Positions 9,056 to 17,445 of a DNA stretch of 64,000 nt are shown here, in pieces. A program made the translations under genes and the position numbers. Origin of the DNA: JAMBLL01 sp964460075. Its GTDB lineage: Bacteria; Actinomycetota; Acidimicrobiia; Spongiisociales; UBA5794. The stretch covers positions 88,229 through 152,228 of the forward strand of contig CAYWPC010000002.1 in assembly GCA_964460075.1 (NCBI GenBank), read 5' to 3'. Each line of letters starts with the position of its first letter. Position 1 is the stretch's first letter. Under the pieces are notes generated by a model. The model did not search any database and was not told the DNA's origin. It worked only from the letters and a program-made list of their open reading frames with translations.

Positions 9056-9803
9056 ACGTGTCATCTCGCACGAATCCGATCACGGTCATGGCGAGTTCTT
9101 CCCCGAGGTCGACCGCCAGTCCCGATGCGCCGGAGATCCCTCCGATAATGGGGATTCCGGCAACCGCAGCCTTCTGAACCATCTCAAAGCTGATCCGACC
9201 CGACACGAACAGGACGAGGTCACTCGGTGGCCATGCGGTTCTCGCCAGATGCCCGACGACCTTGTCAACAGCGTTGTGACGCCCGACATCCTCGAATATC
9301 GCGACGAGGTCACCTCCTGGCGTGAACGCGGCCGCAGCGTGAATACTCCCCGATTCTGCGAACGCGTTCTGGCGCTTCCGCATCGACTCTGGCAGTGACG
9401 AGATCACCCTCGGTGTGATCCGGGGGCCGGGACTCATCACCCTTGCAGCAATTCGCACAGCGTCGATCGAGGCCTTGCCGCAGACACCGCACGACGATGA
9501 CGTGAAGAAGTTCCTCCGAAACTGCTCGGGGTCGACTCTCACTCCATCCTCAAGAACGATCAGATACCGGTCGCCGTCTCGCGGACCGTCGATCCGGTCG
9601 ATCGACAGCACTTCGTGGGGGCCAACCACGATGCCCTCGGTGATGGCGAATCCCAACCCGAGTTCCTCGTCGTTTCCCGTAGTGCGCATGAGCACGGCGA
9701 TCGGAACATCACCCAGCCGGAATTCGACAGGTGACTCATCGACGAGCTGGTCCTGCACGGACTCGTACGATCCGTTTCGGTATTGAACGATTTTCCTCTT
9801 CAC
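9009..9803 (-). CDS. fdhD: Formate dehydrogenase sulfurtransferase FdhD
   Basis: FdhD passes sulfur from a desulfurase to the Mo-bisMGD cofactor and is required for formate dehydrogenase activity. The 264-aa product has the reactive-cysteine motif SSSCGVCGKASID, then AAAFTPGGDLVAIFEDVGRHNAVDKVVG, FVSGRISFEMVQKAA and ISGASGLAVDLGEELAMT. The GTG start follows a purine-rich GGGGG stretch at normal spacing; the longer upstream frame has no homology. The location beside mobA and fdh genes fits. Confidence 0.93.
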   Translation of the reverse strand: MKRKIVQYRNGSYESVQDQLVDESPVEFRLGDVPIAVLMRTTGNDEELGLGFAITEGIVVGPHEVLSIDRIDGPRDGDRYLIVLEDGVRVDPEQFRRNFFTSSSCGVCGKASIDAVRIAARVMSPGPRITPRVISSLPESMRKRQNAFAESGSIHAAAAFTPGGDLVAIFEDVGRHNAVDKVVGHLARTAWPPSDLVLFVSGRISFEMVQKAAVAGIPIIGGISGASGLAVDLGEELAMTVIGFVRDDTFNAYCGMDRIADAQL

Positions 9804-9891
9804 GTCGTCGCCCCCTGCCTCGCTATATAGAGCAGCATCGAACCATGAAGAGGCCTCCGACCATGCCTGGTTCGCAGGTTCGTGGTCACCT

Positions 9892-9983
9892 CTGGCTCGC
9901 AGGCTTGCCCGTCTCCCCTGAAGGGGGGACATTGTGGGTGGGCTCGTAGGCTCGCGTGTTCTCCCTTGAGGGGAGGCTTGTCG
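9892..9983. repeat. Two imperfect tandem units with small hairpins
   Basis: Two units of about 46 bp follow each other. Each begins GGCTCG(C/T)AGGCT and contains a short hairpin of the TCCCCTGAAGGGGGGA or CTCCCTTGAGGGGAG type. A partial third unit (GGTTCGCAGGTTCG) precedes them. They fill the gap between fdhD and the downstream end of the fdh operon. A terminator-like role is plausible but unproven. Confidence 0.5.
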
Positions 9984-9989
9984 AGTGGA

Positions 9990-10856
9990 TCACGCTTCGA
10001 GCTCAGGCTGAACGTAGGCGTAGCCGAAGCGACCCTTGATGCAGAGATGGCCGCTCGTGACCTCGTGGTCGAATGGTGAGGTCACCTTCACGATTCTGTT
10101 GTCCTGAACGTGGAGTTCGAGGTTGCATCCAACACCACAGAAACTACAGATCGTCGTGGTGACGGACTGGACCGATTCGTTCCACGTCCCTGCTTCGCGC
10201 ATCTTGAACTCGGAGGTGAACAGCAGCGCCCCTGTTGGGCACACGCCGACGCAGTTTCCGCAGTACACGCAGGCCGAATCAGGGAGGGAGATGTCGAACT
10301 CGGTCGAGATGGTCGAGGCGAGACCCCGACCCGCGACGTCGATAGCGAAGGTGTTCTGCGCATCGGGACCACAGGCCGCGACACAGCGGTAGCACATGAT
10401 GCATTTGTCGTAATCTCGGATGTAGAGATCATCCTCGATCTTGGCTTCGCGACGTGGCCGCGCCCAGGAGCCCCAGCGGTCCGGGTCTACTCCGTAACGC
10501 TCCATGTGCCCCTTGGTTTCGTCTCCGACGAGGGAGAAGTCGACAGTTGATGCGAGTAACTCGTACACGGTCCTACGAACGTTCCGGACCCTCACAGAAT
10601 CGGTCAGGATCGTCATACCAGAGGCAATCTCTCGAGAGCATGCAGGCACAAGGTTTCGCGAGTCTTCGACCTCGACGACGCACACACGGCACGAATTGAA
10701 GGGTGTAAGCGTTTCGAGATAGCAGAGTGTCGGGATTTCGATATCCACGGATGCACACGCGTCAAGTACGGTCGAGCCCTCCGGCACCGAGAAGGCCTCG
10801 CCGTTGATCGTGACCTTGACCGTTGCCGCTGCGAGGTTGGCCCTCCGATCGATCAT
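9990..10856 (-). CDS. Formate dehydrogenase iron-sulfur subunit (N-terminal part of a split FdhA)
   Basis: This 288-aa protein corresponds to the electron-transfer front of NAD-linked formate dehydrogenase alpha subunits. It has a [2Fe-2S] domain (C45, C56, C59, C73), two [4Fe-4S] ferredoxin clusters (C152/155/158/162 and C196/199/202/206) and a proximal cluster SFCGVGC...LCIKGRF (C237, C240, C244, C272) that normally begins the molybdopterin domain. The His/Cys cluster usually found after the 2Fe-2S domain is missing: the segment reads STVDFSLVGDETKGHMERYG. It ends where the catalytic subunit begins. The start overlaps the previous stop (ATGA) and has GGAGG. Confidence 0.9.
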   Translation of the reverse strand: MIDRRANLAAATVKVTINGEAFSVPEGSTVLDACASVDIEIPTLCYLETLTPFNSCRVCVVEVEDSRNLVPACSREIASGMTILTDSVRVRNVRRTVYELLASTVDFSLVGDETKGHMERYGVDPDRWGSWARPRREAKIEDDLYIRDYDKCIMCYRCVAACGPDAQNTFAIDVAGRGLASTISTEFDISLPDSACVYCGNCVGVCPTGALLFTSEFKMREAGTWNESVQSVTTTICSFCGVGCNLELHVQDNRIVKVTSPFDHEVTSGHLCIKGRFGYAYVQPELEA

Positions 10857-12685
10857 TCAGCACCTCCGATCAACCCGATCGAGATCGCGGACTGCACGGC
10901 GAGAGACGCCGCTTGGCCGAGTCCACAGATAGATGCGTCCCGCAGCACGGTGTCGAGATCGGTGAGGAGATCCAGAGCGGACGCGGTCTCGTTGCCTGAT
11001 GTGACACGGAGCACCGCCTCGTGCTGACGTACCGTCCCGACGCGACACGGTACGCAGAGCCCACACGATTCATCCGCGAAGAACGCGGCGATTCGGTGAA
11101 GGATTGCGGCCATATCGACTTCGGTATTCAGCACAAGTACGACACCGGAGCCGAGTCCGATGCCCCTCGCGCGTGTGTCCTCGAAGGTGAGCGGAAGATC
11201 CAAGTCCTCTCCCGTCAAAAATGAGCCCGCCGCCCCCCCGATGAGAACCGCTCGAAGTTCGCCGATGACACCGCCTGCGAGGTCTATGAGGCCGCGTACC
11301 GTCTCACCAAAGGGAACTTCGTAGACGCCTGGGCGGATCACGTTGCCCGAAAGGCAAAACAGCTTCGTGCCTGTTGAGTGTTCGGTTCCAACCTTGGCAA
11401 ACGCATCGCCGCCGTCGCGAAGGATCACGGGGATGTTGGCGAGGGACTCGACGTTGTTGACGAGCGTAGGTCGCCCGAACAGCCCGGCCTCGGTAGGGAA
11501 CGGGGGCTTCTGTCGCGGTTCTCCACGGAACCCCTCGATCGAGTTGAACAACGCCGTCTCTTCCCCGCAGATGTATGCCCCTGCGCCCAGGCGGATCTCG
11601 ATGTCGAAGGTGAATCCGGAACCGGCAACGTCATCTCCCAGAAAGCCTGCATTGAGTGCCTCAGTGAGCGCGCTTGCCATCCGACTATGAGCGAGTGGGT
11701 ACTCGCCCCGCATGTAGATGTACCCGTGTTGAGCGCCGACGGCGAAGCCCGCGATCGTGAGGGCTTCGATGATCGCGAATGGGTCCTCCTCGAGGAGGAG
11801 CCGGTCCTTGAATGTGCCAGGTTCGGACTCGTCCGCATTGCAGATCACGTATTTCGGCCCGCTGGCACCCGCTACGGCTTCCCACTTGACACTGGAAGGG
11901 AACGCGGCACCTCCACGACCTAGGAGCTTGCTGGCTGTGACTTGGCCAACGGTGCCCATCGGCCCGAGGCTGATCGCGCGCTCGAGGCCGACGTAGCCGT
12001 CGTGCTGCGTGTACGAAGCAAGCGTTGGCGTCGTGCCGGAGCCGGTACGTCTCAAGAGGGGTCGCGTCCGGCTGCGGCTCGGTGCTTCATCAATCGAACG
12101 AGAAGCCGAACCTGTCGTGAGAACCTCGACGACTTGGCCCCACGGCGCTGGGGCGAGTACGACGTTCGTATGTCCTGCAATTTGGATGTAGGCGGCCGAT
12201 CCGTGCTCGCACTGGCCCAGACACGGCGATCGAATCCACAGTGCGTCACCGACCGCTACACCTGGGGCTCCGAATGACTCGGTTAGTCGTTGAAGAGAAC
12301 CGTCGACACCACTCGCCTTGCATGCAATGTCGTCACACACGTAGGCAACGGTGGCCGGGCGATGTTCGGTAGCTAGGAGTTCGTAGAACGAGGCAACCCC
12401 ATAGGCCTCGGCAGGGGACACAGGAATTCGCTCGGCGATGTAGTTCAATGCACCGCGACTGATCCAACCAATGGCGTCCTGGACTTCGTGCAAGGCTGGG
12501 AGGAGGAGGTGCCTTCTGGCGCGGGCGCCGTGGAAGCCCCCGTGGGCGACGTGGTCGTCGGCCGTGGCCCGCTGCTCAGCGCCAGACCAGAGTGAGAGTG
12601 GAGGCCCAAGCGTGCGGTCGACCGCTTCTCGCTCCTCGGCGGTGGGAGCATCGGACGTCGTTTGGAAGTCGATCGTGAACCTCAG
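10853..12685 (-). CDS. Formate dehydrogenase NADH-reducing subunit (NuoE-NuoF fusion), probable CTG start
   Basis: A NuoE-like [2Fe-2S] domain (CDDIAC...CLGQC) is fused to a NuoF-like flavoprotein: FMN loop GRGGAAFP, NADH loop NADESEPGTFKDR and a [4Fe-4S] ESCGLCVPC...C. It passes electrons from the iron-sulfur subunit to NAD+. The first standard start is a TTG deep inside the NuoE domain. Coding similarity continues upstream (AEEREAVDRTLGPP, ARARRHLLLPALHEVQDAIGWI) for exactly 64 codons to a CTG that overlaps the catalytic-subunit stop (CTGA). From memory, actinobacterial homologues begin with a similar LRFT sequence. With CTG the protein is 610 aa. Confidence 0.85.
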   Translation of the reverse strand: MRFTIDFQTTSDAPTAEEREAVDRTLGPPLSLWSGAEQRATADDHVAHGGFHGARARRHLLLPALHEVQDAIGWISRGALNYIAERIPVSPAEAYGVASFYELLATEHRPATVAYVCDDIACKASGVDGSLQRLTESFGAPGVAVGDALWIRSPCLGQCEHGSAAYIQIAGHTNVVLAPAPWGQVVEVLTTGSASRSIDEAPSRSRTRPLLRRTGSGTTPTLASYTQHDGYVGLERAISLGPMGTVGQVTASKLLGRGGAAFPSSVKWEAVAGASGPKYVICNADESEPGTFKDRLLLEEDPFAIIEALTIAGFAVGAQHGYIYMRGEYPLAHSRMASALTEALNAGFLGDDVAGSGFTFDIEIRLGAGAYICGEETALFNSIEGFRGEPRQKPPFPTEAGLFGRPTLVNNVESLANIPVILRDGGDAFAKVGTEHSTGTKLFCLSGNVIRPGVYEVPFGETVRGLIDLAGGVIGELRAVLIGGAAGSFLTGEDLDLPLTFEDTRARGIGLGSGVVLVLNTEVDMAAILHRIAAFFADESCGLCVPCRVGTVRQHEAVLRVTSGNETASALDLLTDLDTVLRDASICGLGQAASLAVQSAISIGLIGGAE

Positions 12686-14568
12686 TTCTTCTGAACGTGT
12701 TCGATACGGACCGCGGTTGCCTTGAACTCGGCCGTTCCTGATTTGGGATCCCAGGCGTCGAGGGTGAGCGTGTTGACATCCGCGTCGTCTGGTGAATGTA
12801 TTGCCATGAAGACGAGGCCCTTTCGCAGGCCGTGTGCAAGGCGAACGGGTACTTCAATAGATCCTCGTCTGGACGTGACCTTGACCATCGTGCCAGCAGT
12901 GACGCCGAGAGCTACGGCTTCTTCCGGGGCAATGTCGATGACGGCGCCGTGGTGGTTGGGGGATCGGTAGCCACTCGATTGGACGCCTGTGTTGTACGAG
13001 TCGAGGCGGCGCCCTGTCGTGAGCCTGATGGGGAAGTCATCATCGAGTTCGTCAACGGGCGGCACCCATGCAACGTTCGAGAACGGTGCTGGGTCTTTCG
13101 GAAGCGGGTCTTCCCACAGCCATCCGTGGAGGAACAACGTACCGGGATGATCTTCGTCTGGGCATGGCCATTGCAGCCCTCCGAGCGCTTCGAGGCGATC
13201 GTAGGACATCCCTGCATGCATCGGGCTCAGGTTGCGAACTTCGTCCCAGATCTCCTCAGCGCTCTGGTGCTCCCACCCGCTACCGAGCGTCTGTGCCAGG
13301 AGCGTCAGGATCTCTACGTCGTCCTTGGCGTCACCTGGGGGTTCGATGGCCTTTCGGATGCGCTGGACCCTGCGCTCGCTCGATGTGACGGTTCCCTCCG
13401 ACTCGGCCCAACCTACGGCTGCGGGGAAGACGACGTCGGCGAGTTGAGCCGTCTTCGTGAGAAAGATGTCCTGGACGACGAGATGGTCGAGACGCTCGAG
13501 CAGTTCGACGGTTCGGCCGGTGTCGGCTTCCGATTGAGCGGGGTTCTCACCAATGATGTAGAGCGCTGTGAGGTCGCCGCGTTCCATGGCATCGAACATC
13601 TGGGTGATGTGCCATCCGGCTTCGGCAGGGATGTCAGTGCCCCAGGCCGCTTCGAATCTCGCTCTCGCTTGATCGTCAGTTACGTCCTGGAAGCCGGGGA
13701 GCTTGTTCGGGAGTGCGCCCATGTCGCCGCCTCCCTGCACGTTGTTTTGGCCACGGATGGGGACGAGACCCGACCCGTAGCGACCAACGTGGCCGGTGAG
13801 CAGGGCGAGGTTGATGAGTGCCAGGACGTTATCGGTCGCGTTGTGATGCTCTGTAATACCGAGGGTCCAACACAGTTGGGCTGTCGATGCCGTGGCGTAG
13901 TCGTGTGCGAGGGAGCGAATTGCTGCTTTAGGGACACCGGTTATCTCTTGTGCACGATCGAGGGTGTACGACTCGACGTGTGCCGCAAAGTCATCGAAAC
14001 CGGATGTGGAGTGTTCAATGAATGCTGTGTCGGTCAGTCCCGCGTGGATGATCTCTCTTGCCACAGCATTTGCGAGGGCGATGTCTGAGCCGACGTCGAT
14101 GCCAAGCCAGACGTCTGCCCACTTGGCTGAGTCGGTTCGCCGTGGATCGATGGTGTACATTCTCGCTCCGTTTCGAACACCCTTTGCGAGATGGTGGAAG
14201 AAGATGGGGTGTGCCGAGCGCGCGTTCGATCCCCACAGGATGATGCAATCCGTGGTCTCGATCTCTTCATACGAAGACGTCCCACCGCCTGCGCCTAACA
14301 CTGCCGCCAGACCGGCGACGCTTGGAGCGTGTCAGGTGCGGTTACAGCTATCGACGTTGTTGGTGTGGAGTACGGTGCGGGCGAACTTCTGTGCTGTGAA
14401 GTTCATCTCGTTCGTTGCCTTGGAGCAGGAGAACATGCCGGTCGCCGTCCCATTGCTACGGCGGAACCCGTCTGCTGCGCGTTGTAGTGCAACGTCCCAC
14501 GTCGTTTCGACGAGGCATCCGTCGACACGGACCATCGGTGCTGTTAGTCGTTCGTATCGTGAACCCAT
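12682..14568 (-). CDS. Formate dehydrogenase catalytic subunit with selenocysteine (UGA readthrough)
   Basis: This is the bis-MGD catalytic subunit that oxidises formate to CO2. It starts at an ATG with an excellent AGGAGGTGAG. Codon 79 is TGA, in the context NNVDSCNRT-U-HAPSVAGLAAVLG. This is exactly the active-site position where formate dehydrogenases carry Sec or Cys followed by H-(A/S)-(P/S)-S-V. The frame continues for 549 more codons of clear homology (LWGSNARSAHPIFFHHL, IDPRRTDSAKWADVWLGI, LPNKLPGFQDV, RLTTGRRLDSYNTG), so it is not a pseudogene. The protein is 628 aa and lacks the N-terminal iron-sulfur domains, which are encoded two genes downstream. Confidence 0.92.
14303..14334 (-). 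promoter_or_regulatory. UGA selenocysteine codon and bacterial SECIS hairpin
   Basis: The TGA is followed by 12 nt and then a 6-bp stem, GTCGCC/GGCGGC (one G-U pair), closing the pentaloop GGTCT. The E. coli fdhF SECIS also places a GGUCU apical loop on a short stem at this distance from UGA, where SelB binds. The match in spacing, stem length and loop is strong evidence for programmed selenocysteine insertion. The selA/B/C/D genes are not in this window. Confidence 0.9.
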
Positions 14569-14612
14569 CTCACCTCCTTTCGTCGAAGGACGAGAGTACC
14601 ACCACACCTTTT

Positions 14613-14664
14613 GGTGTCTGGCGTAGAGCCCCGCAACATGTTGCGCTTTCCTACGCAAGACACC
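14613..14664. repeat. 52-bp palindromic repeat, copy 3
   Basis: Ends are GGTGTCTGGCGTAG and CTACGCAAGACACC around CCGCAACATGTTGCG. It lies 5 bp beyond the stop of the flavin/F420-type oxidoreductase gene and about 45 bp upstream of the selenocysteine fdh operon start, so it could insulate the operon from upstream transcription. Confidence 0.93.
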
Positions 14665-14669
14665 TGGGG

Positions 14670-15149
14670 TCAGTATGCGCCGCCGAGCTTTGTGTGGTCC
14701 CAGGAGGAGATCTTGAGTGGTTCGATGATGACCGCCGTGTTCTTTGTTGCGAAACGACCGAACGTGGCTTCGAGTGCTTCGTCGTCGAGTTCGACGGGCG
14801 TGTCGCCGGTCATTGGGTATCGCGCGGCGAGACCACGGTAGATCTCAAGCACATAGGCCGGGTCCGTTACGAGTTGTGCGGTCCCACGAATCATCAGGCC
14901 CTGAAGTTCGGCGTAGGCGTGGCCGGTCTCCACAAGCACTGAGAGGCGTGGGTCACGTATCAGATTCACGATTTTTTGGGACTTGGTGAACGACCGAAAC
15001 ACGATTCTTCCATCGTCGAGAACGAACCACATCGGAGCGAGATGTGGCATTCCGTCCTTGCCGATCGTTGCCAATTGGAGCACCTTGGCTCCTGTCGTGA
15101 GGAACGTCTGGATCTCGGGGTCGGTCATGGTGATGTCTTTACGTGCCAT
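14670..15149 (-). CDS. Pyridoxamine 5'-phosphate oxidase-like (split-barrel flavin/F420) protein
   Basis: The 159-aa protein begins with a segment typical of the PPOX class (FLTTGAKVLQLATIGKDGMPHLAPMWFVLDDGRIVFRS), followed by KIVNLIRDPRLSVLVETG and GLMIRGTAQLV. Such actinobacterial proteins bind FMN or F420 and act as oxidoreductases of mostly unknown substrate. The length is typical for small members. The precise cofactor cannot be read from sequence alone. Confidence 0.82.
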   Translation of the reverse strand: MARKDITMTDPEIQTFLTTGAKVLQLATIGKDGMPHLAPMWFVLDDGRIVFRSFTKSQKIVNLIRDPRLSVLVETGHAYAELQGLMIRGTAQLVTDPAYVLEIYRGLAARYPMTGDTPVELDDEALEATFGRFATKNTAVIIEPLKISSWDHTKLGGAY

Positions 15150-15185
15150 GCCACCAAACTAGCGTCCCCAGCGCCTCGCATGTCA

Positions 15186-15237
15186 GGACTCTGGCGTAGG
15201 AATCGGCAATATGTTGCGGAAATCTACGCCAGAGGCC
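15186..15237. repeat. 52-bp palindromic repeat, copy 4
   Basis: Ends are GGACTCTGGCGTAGG and CTACGCCAGAGGCC, with core GGCAATATGTTGCGG. This is the only copy not at a gene's 3' end. It sits in the divergent gap between the PPOX-like gene and panB, 36 bp from the former's start codon. Confidence 0.92.
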
Positions 15238-15393
15238 AAGGCCCACCCCGGAATAGCGCTGCGTCGTCTAGCCTTGTGTGTAGCGAACAGGGCACGGGCG
15301 ACCCACGGGCGGCTGAGGCTCACCACGTTTGCGACGGATCGAGACGGTACGCAGTCCTCCAACCCTACGTGGTGGAGAGAAGGGAACCGAACC

Positions 15394-16293
15394 ATGGCCG
15401 AGGGATCACGCGCAGGGCGAATCACTGCACCAGCAGTGCTCGCGCGCAAAGGCGGAGCCAAGCTCAAGATGGTGACCGCCTACGACGCGCCAACGGCGCG
15501 CATTGCAGATCGTGCAGGGGCGGACATCATCCTCGTTGGCGACTCAGTCGCCAACGTCGTTCTCGGATACGAAGACACACTCTCTGTGTCGATGGATGTC
15601 ATGGTGCACCACACCGCCGCAGTTTCGAGGACCAAACCACACGCCCTCATCGTGGGCGACATGCCATGGCTGTCGTATCACTCATCAGCCGAGGAGACCA
15701 TTACCAATGCCGGCCGATTCGTCCGCGAAGGCGGTGCAAGCGCCGTAAAACTCGAAGGTGGGAGAAAACGTATCCCGATGATCCGGGCAGTGCTTGACGC
15801 CGAGATCCCGGTGATGGGGCATCTCGGGCTCACGCCCCAGTCGGTGCATTCGATGGGCGGATACCGCGTGCAAGGCAAGGAAGCCCAAGCAGCGTACGAG
15901 ATGATCTCCGATGCGAGTGCCCTTGCCGAGGCAGGCGTATTTTCGATCGTTCTCGAAGGGGTGCCTGACGTGGTCGCCGAGATCGTGACGAAGGAGATTT
16001 CGGTGCCAACCATCGGAATTGGTGCAGGGACTAAGTGCGATGGTCAGGTTCTCGTGTTTCACGACGTGACAGGACTTGGCGCAGGCGAGTACCTTCCGAA
16101 GTTCGTTCGACAGTATGCGCATCTCGCGGATGATGCTGTCGCCGCGCTCGAGGAGTTCTTCGCTGACGTCGAATCAGGTGTATTTCCATCTGATGCTGAG
16201 ACATATCACATGTCGGCTGCCTCCGAAGAGATCCTGCGAAAGCTGTCCGAGCCCTCTGATCACTTGATGGCTGACGAAGCCATGGAGGCGTAG
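15394..16293 (+). CDS. panB: 3-methyl-2-oxobutanoate hydroxymethyltransferase
   Basis: PanB transfers a hydroxymethyl group from methylene-THF to ketoisovalerate, the first committed step of pantothenate synthesis. The 299-aa product has KMVTAYDAPTARIADRAGADIILVGDSVANVVLGYEDTL..., then VKLEGG, VMGHLGLTPQSVHSMGGYRVQG and PTIGIGAGTKCDGQVLVFHD. The ATG after GAGAGAAGGGA was chosen; the longer open frame upstream overlaps the palindromic repeat and has no homology. It uses one-carbon folate, as does nearby Fhs, but the two are not an operon. Confidence 0.95.
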   Translation: MAEGSRAGRITAPAVLARKGGAKLKMVTAYDAPTARIADRAGADIILVGDSVANVVLGYEDTLSVSMDVMVHHTAAVSRTKPHALIVGDMPWLSYHSSAEETITNAGRFVREGGASAVKLEGGRKRIPMIRAVLDAEIPVMGHLGLTPQSVHSMGGYRVQGKEAQAAYEMISDASALAEAGVFSIVLEGVPDVVAEIVTKEISVPTIGIGAGTKCDGQVLVFHDVTGLGAGEYLPKFVRQYAHLADDAVAALEEFFADVESGVFPSDAETYHMSAASEEILRKLSEPSDHLMADEAMEA

Positions 16294-16437
16294 AGCCCCC
16301 GTCTTGGCTGTGATCGCCGGTACGCCCGGTAGATCGCCCTTCCGAAATCGCCTTGTGGTCGCGATACTTGGAATTGAGGTACCCGTACGATCGGTTCACC
16401 TCGACATGCGGGAAGGCATTCTGAGTCAGGAGATCCT

Positions 16438-16815
16438 ATGACAAAGCGCGCAATTGTCCTGGTCGGCATCGTGGGTGCAGCGCTGTTGCTTGCAGCTTGC
16501 TCAAGTTCATCGAACGGAGGGACCGCGACAACCACTGCGGGGGCACCATCGCCGTCGGGCGGGACCAGCGACGTGTCCATCAAGGACTTCGCGTTCGGCC
16601 CTGGCGAGTTGACCGTCTCGGTCGGTGACACGATTACCTGGACCAATGACGAGTCAGGGATACCTCACACAACCACGGCTGACGACGGTCTTTGGGACTC
16701 CGCGACGCTCAAGCCGGACGAGAAATATTCGTTCACCTTTACGGAGGCTGGAACGTACACATACTTCTGCTCGATTCACCCATCGATGCGCGCAACGATC
16801 ACGGTCACCGGCTGA
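16438..16815 (+). CDS. Cupredoxin-domain lipoprotein
   Basis: The 125-aa secreted protein has a signal peptide and lipobox (LLLAACSS, Cys about 21), a Ser/Gly/Thr linker and a plastocyanin-like fold. Candidate copper ligands are His in IPHTTTAD and Cys, His and Met in YFCSIHPSM, the usual type-1 set. It is probably a membrane-anchored electron carrier or copper-binding protein. The ATG has AGGAG at good spacing. Partners are not evident from the neighbours. Confidence 0.88.
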   Translation: MTKRAIVLVGIVGAALLLAACSSSSNGGTATTTAGAPSPSGGTSDVSIKDFAFGPGELTVSVGDTITWTNDESGIPHTTTADDGLWDSATLKPDEKYSFTFTEAGTYTYFCSIHPSMRATITVTG

Positions 16816-16819
16816 AGAC

Positions 16820-17368
16820 TCAGGTCCCTCTCTCGCTGGCTGGCGACCGAGTCGTTGCTGCATAGACGAGTTTGACGACGCCGTTGGTGAACTCCTTCGA
16901 TCCGATCAGGGTGAGTGGCCCGTCGTATGGTCCATTGAAGAGAGGTACTCCAGAGCCAAGCACTACTGGAGTCACATAGATCTCGAGTGTGTCGATCGCG
17001 CCTTGTCGAAGGCCTGTGGTGACCAACTTCCCTCCGCCAACGACCCAGAGGCGTCGGGTTGTCCTGTCTGCCTGAGTCCTGATCGCGTCCGCCGTGAACT
17101 CCGATGAGAACGTGATGTCTGCGCCCTTGGCGACGTCGAGCTCGCGTGACGTCAGCACCTTGCAGGGGATGTCTCCATATGGCCAGCCCCATCCGAGGAG
17201 CTGTTCATAGGTGATGCTTCCCATTACCAACGCCCCGACACTCTCCGCGAACGAGTCGAAGTCATACTCCTTCGAGTTGAATGGTGCAAGGAATTCGTCC
17301 GATCCACGCTTGTCTGCTATGTATCCATCCAAGCTGACAGCGACGTATGCGATAACTTCTGAGGCCAT
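16820..17368 (-). CDS. Dihydrofolate reductase/RibD C-terminal domain protein
   Basis: The 182-aa protein belongs to the DHFR-like fold family that includes the RibD reductase domain. VIAYVAVSLDGYIADKRGSDEFL at the start, GALVMGSITYEQL and RLWVVGGGKLVTTGLRQGAIDTLEIYVTPVVLGSGVPLF are diagnostic. Family members reduce pteridine- or flavin-precursor-like substrates with NADPH, but this stand-alone type has no assigned substrate. It is convergent with the cupredoxin gene, with almost no gap. Confidence 0.85.
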   Translation of the reverse strand: MASEVIAYVAVSLDGYIADKRGSDEFLAPFNSKEYDFDSFAESVGALVMGSITYEQLLGWGWPYGDIPCKVLTSRELDVAKGADITFSSEFTADAIRTQADRTTRRLWVVGGGKLVTTGLRQGAIDTLEIYVTPVVLGSGVPLFNGPYDGPLTLIGSKEFTNGVVKLVYAATTRSPASERGT

Positions 17369-17445
17369 GGCATCAACCTATCTCGTACATGTGACAGGTT
17401 TGGTCGGCGCACAGGTATCGGAAGTGACGGGGTAGGTTCATTGAC

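Noticed and set aside
8411..9064. N-terminal extension of the Fhs reading frame across mobA
   Set aside because: The extension has no homology and overlaps mobA on the other strand; Fhs family starts match the internal ATG.
12796..14088. Long plus-strand frame of 430 codons opposite the formate dehydrogenase gene
   Set aside because: It mirrors a clearly coding gene on the other strand and has no family features of its own.
12682..14301. Formate dehydrogenase as a pseudogene or two genes split by a stop
   Set aside because: The TGA lies at the Sec site, is followed by a SECIS-like hairpin, and both sides are in one frame with conserved residues.
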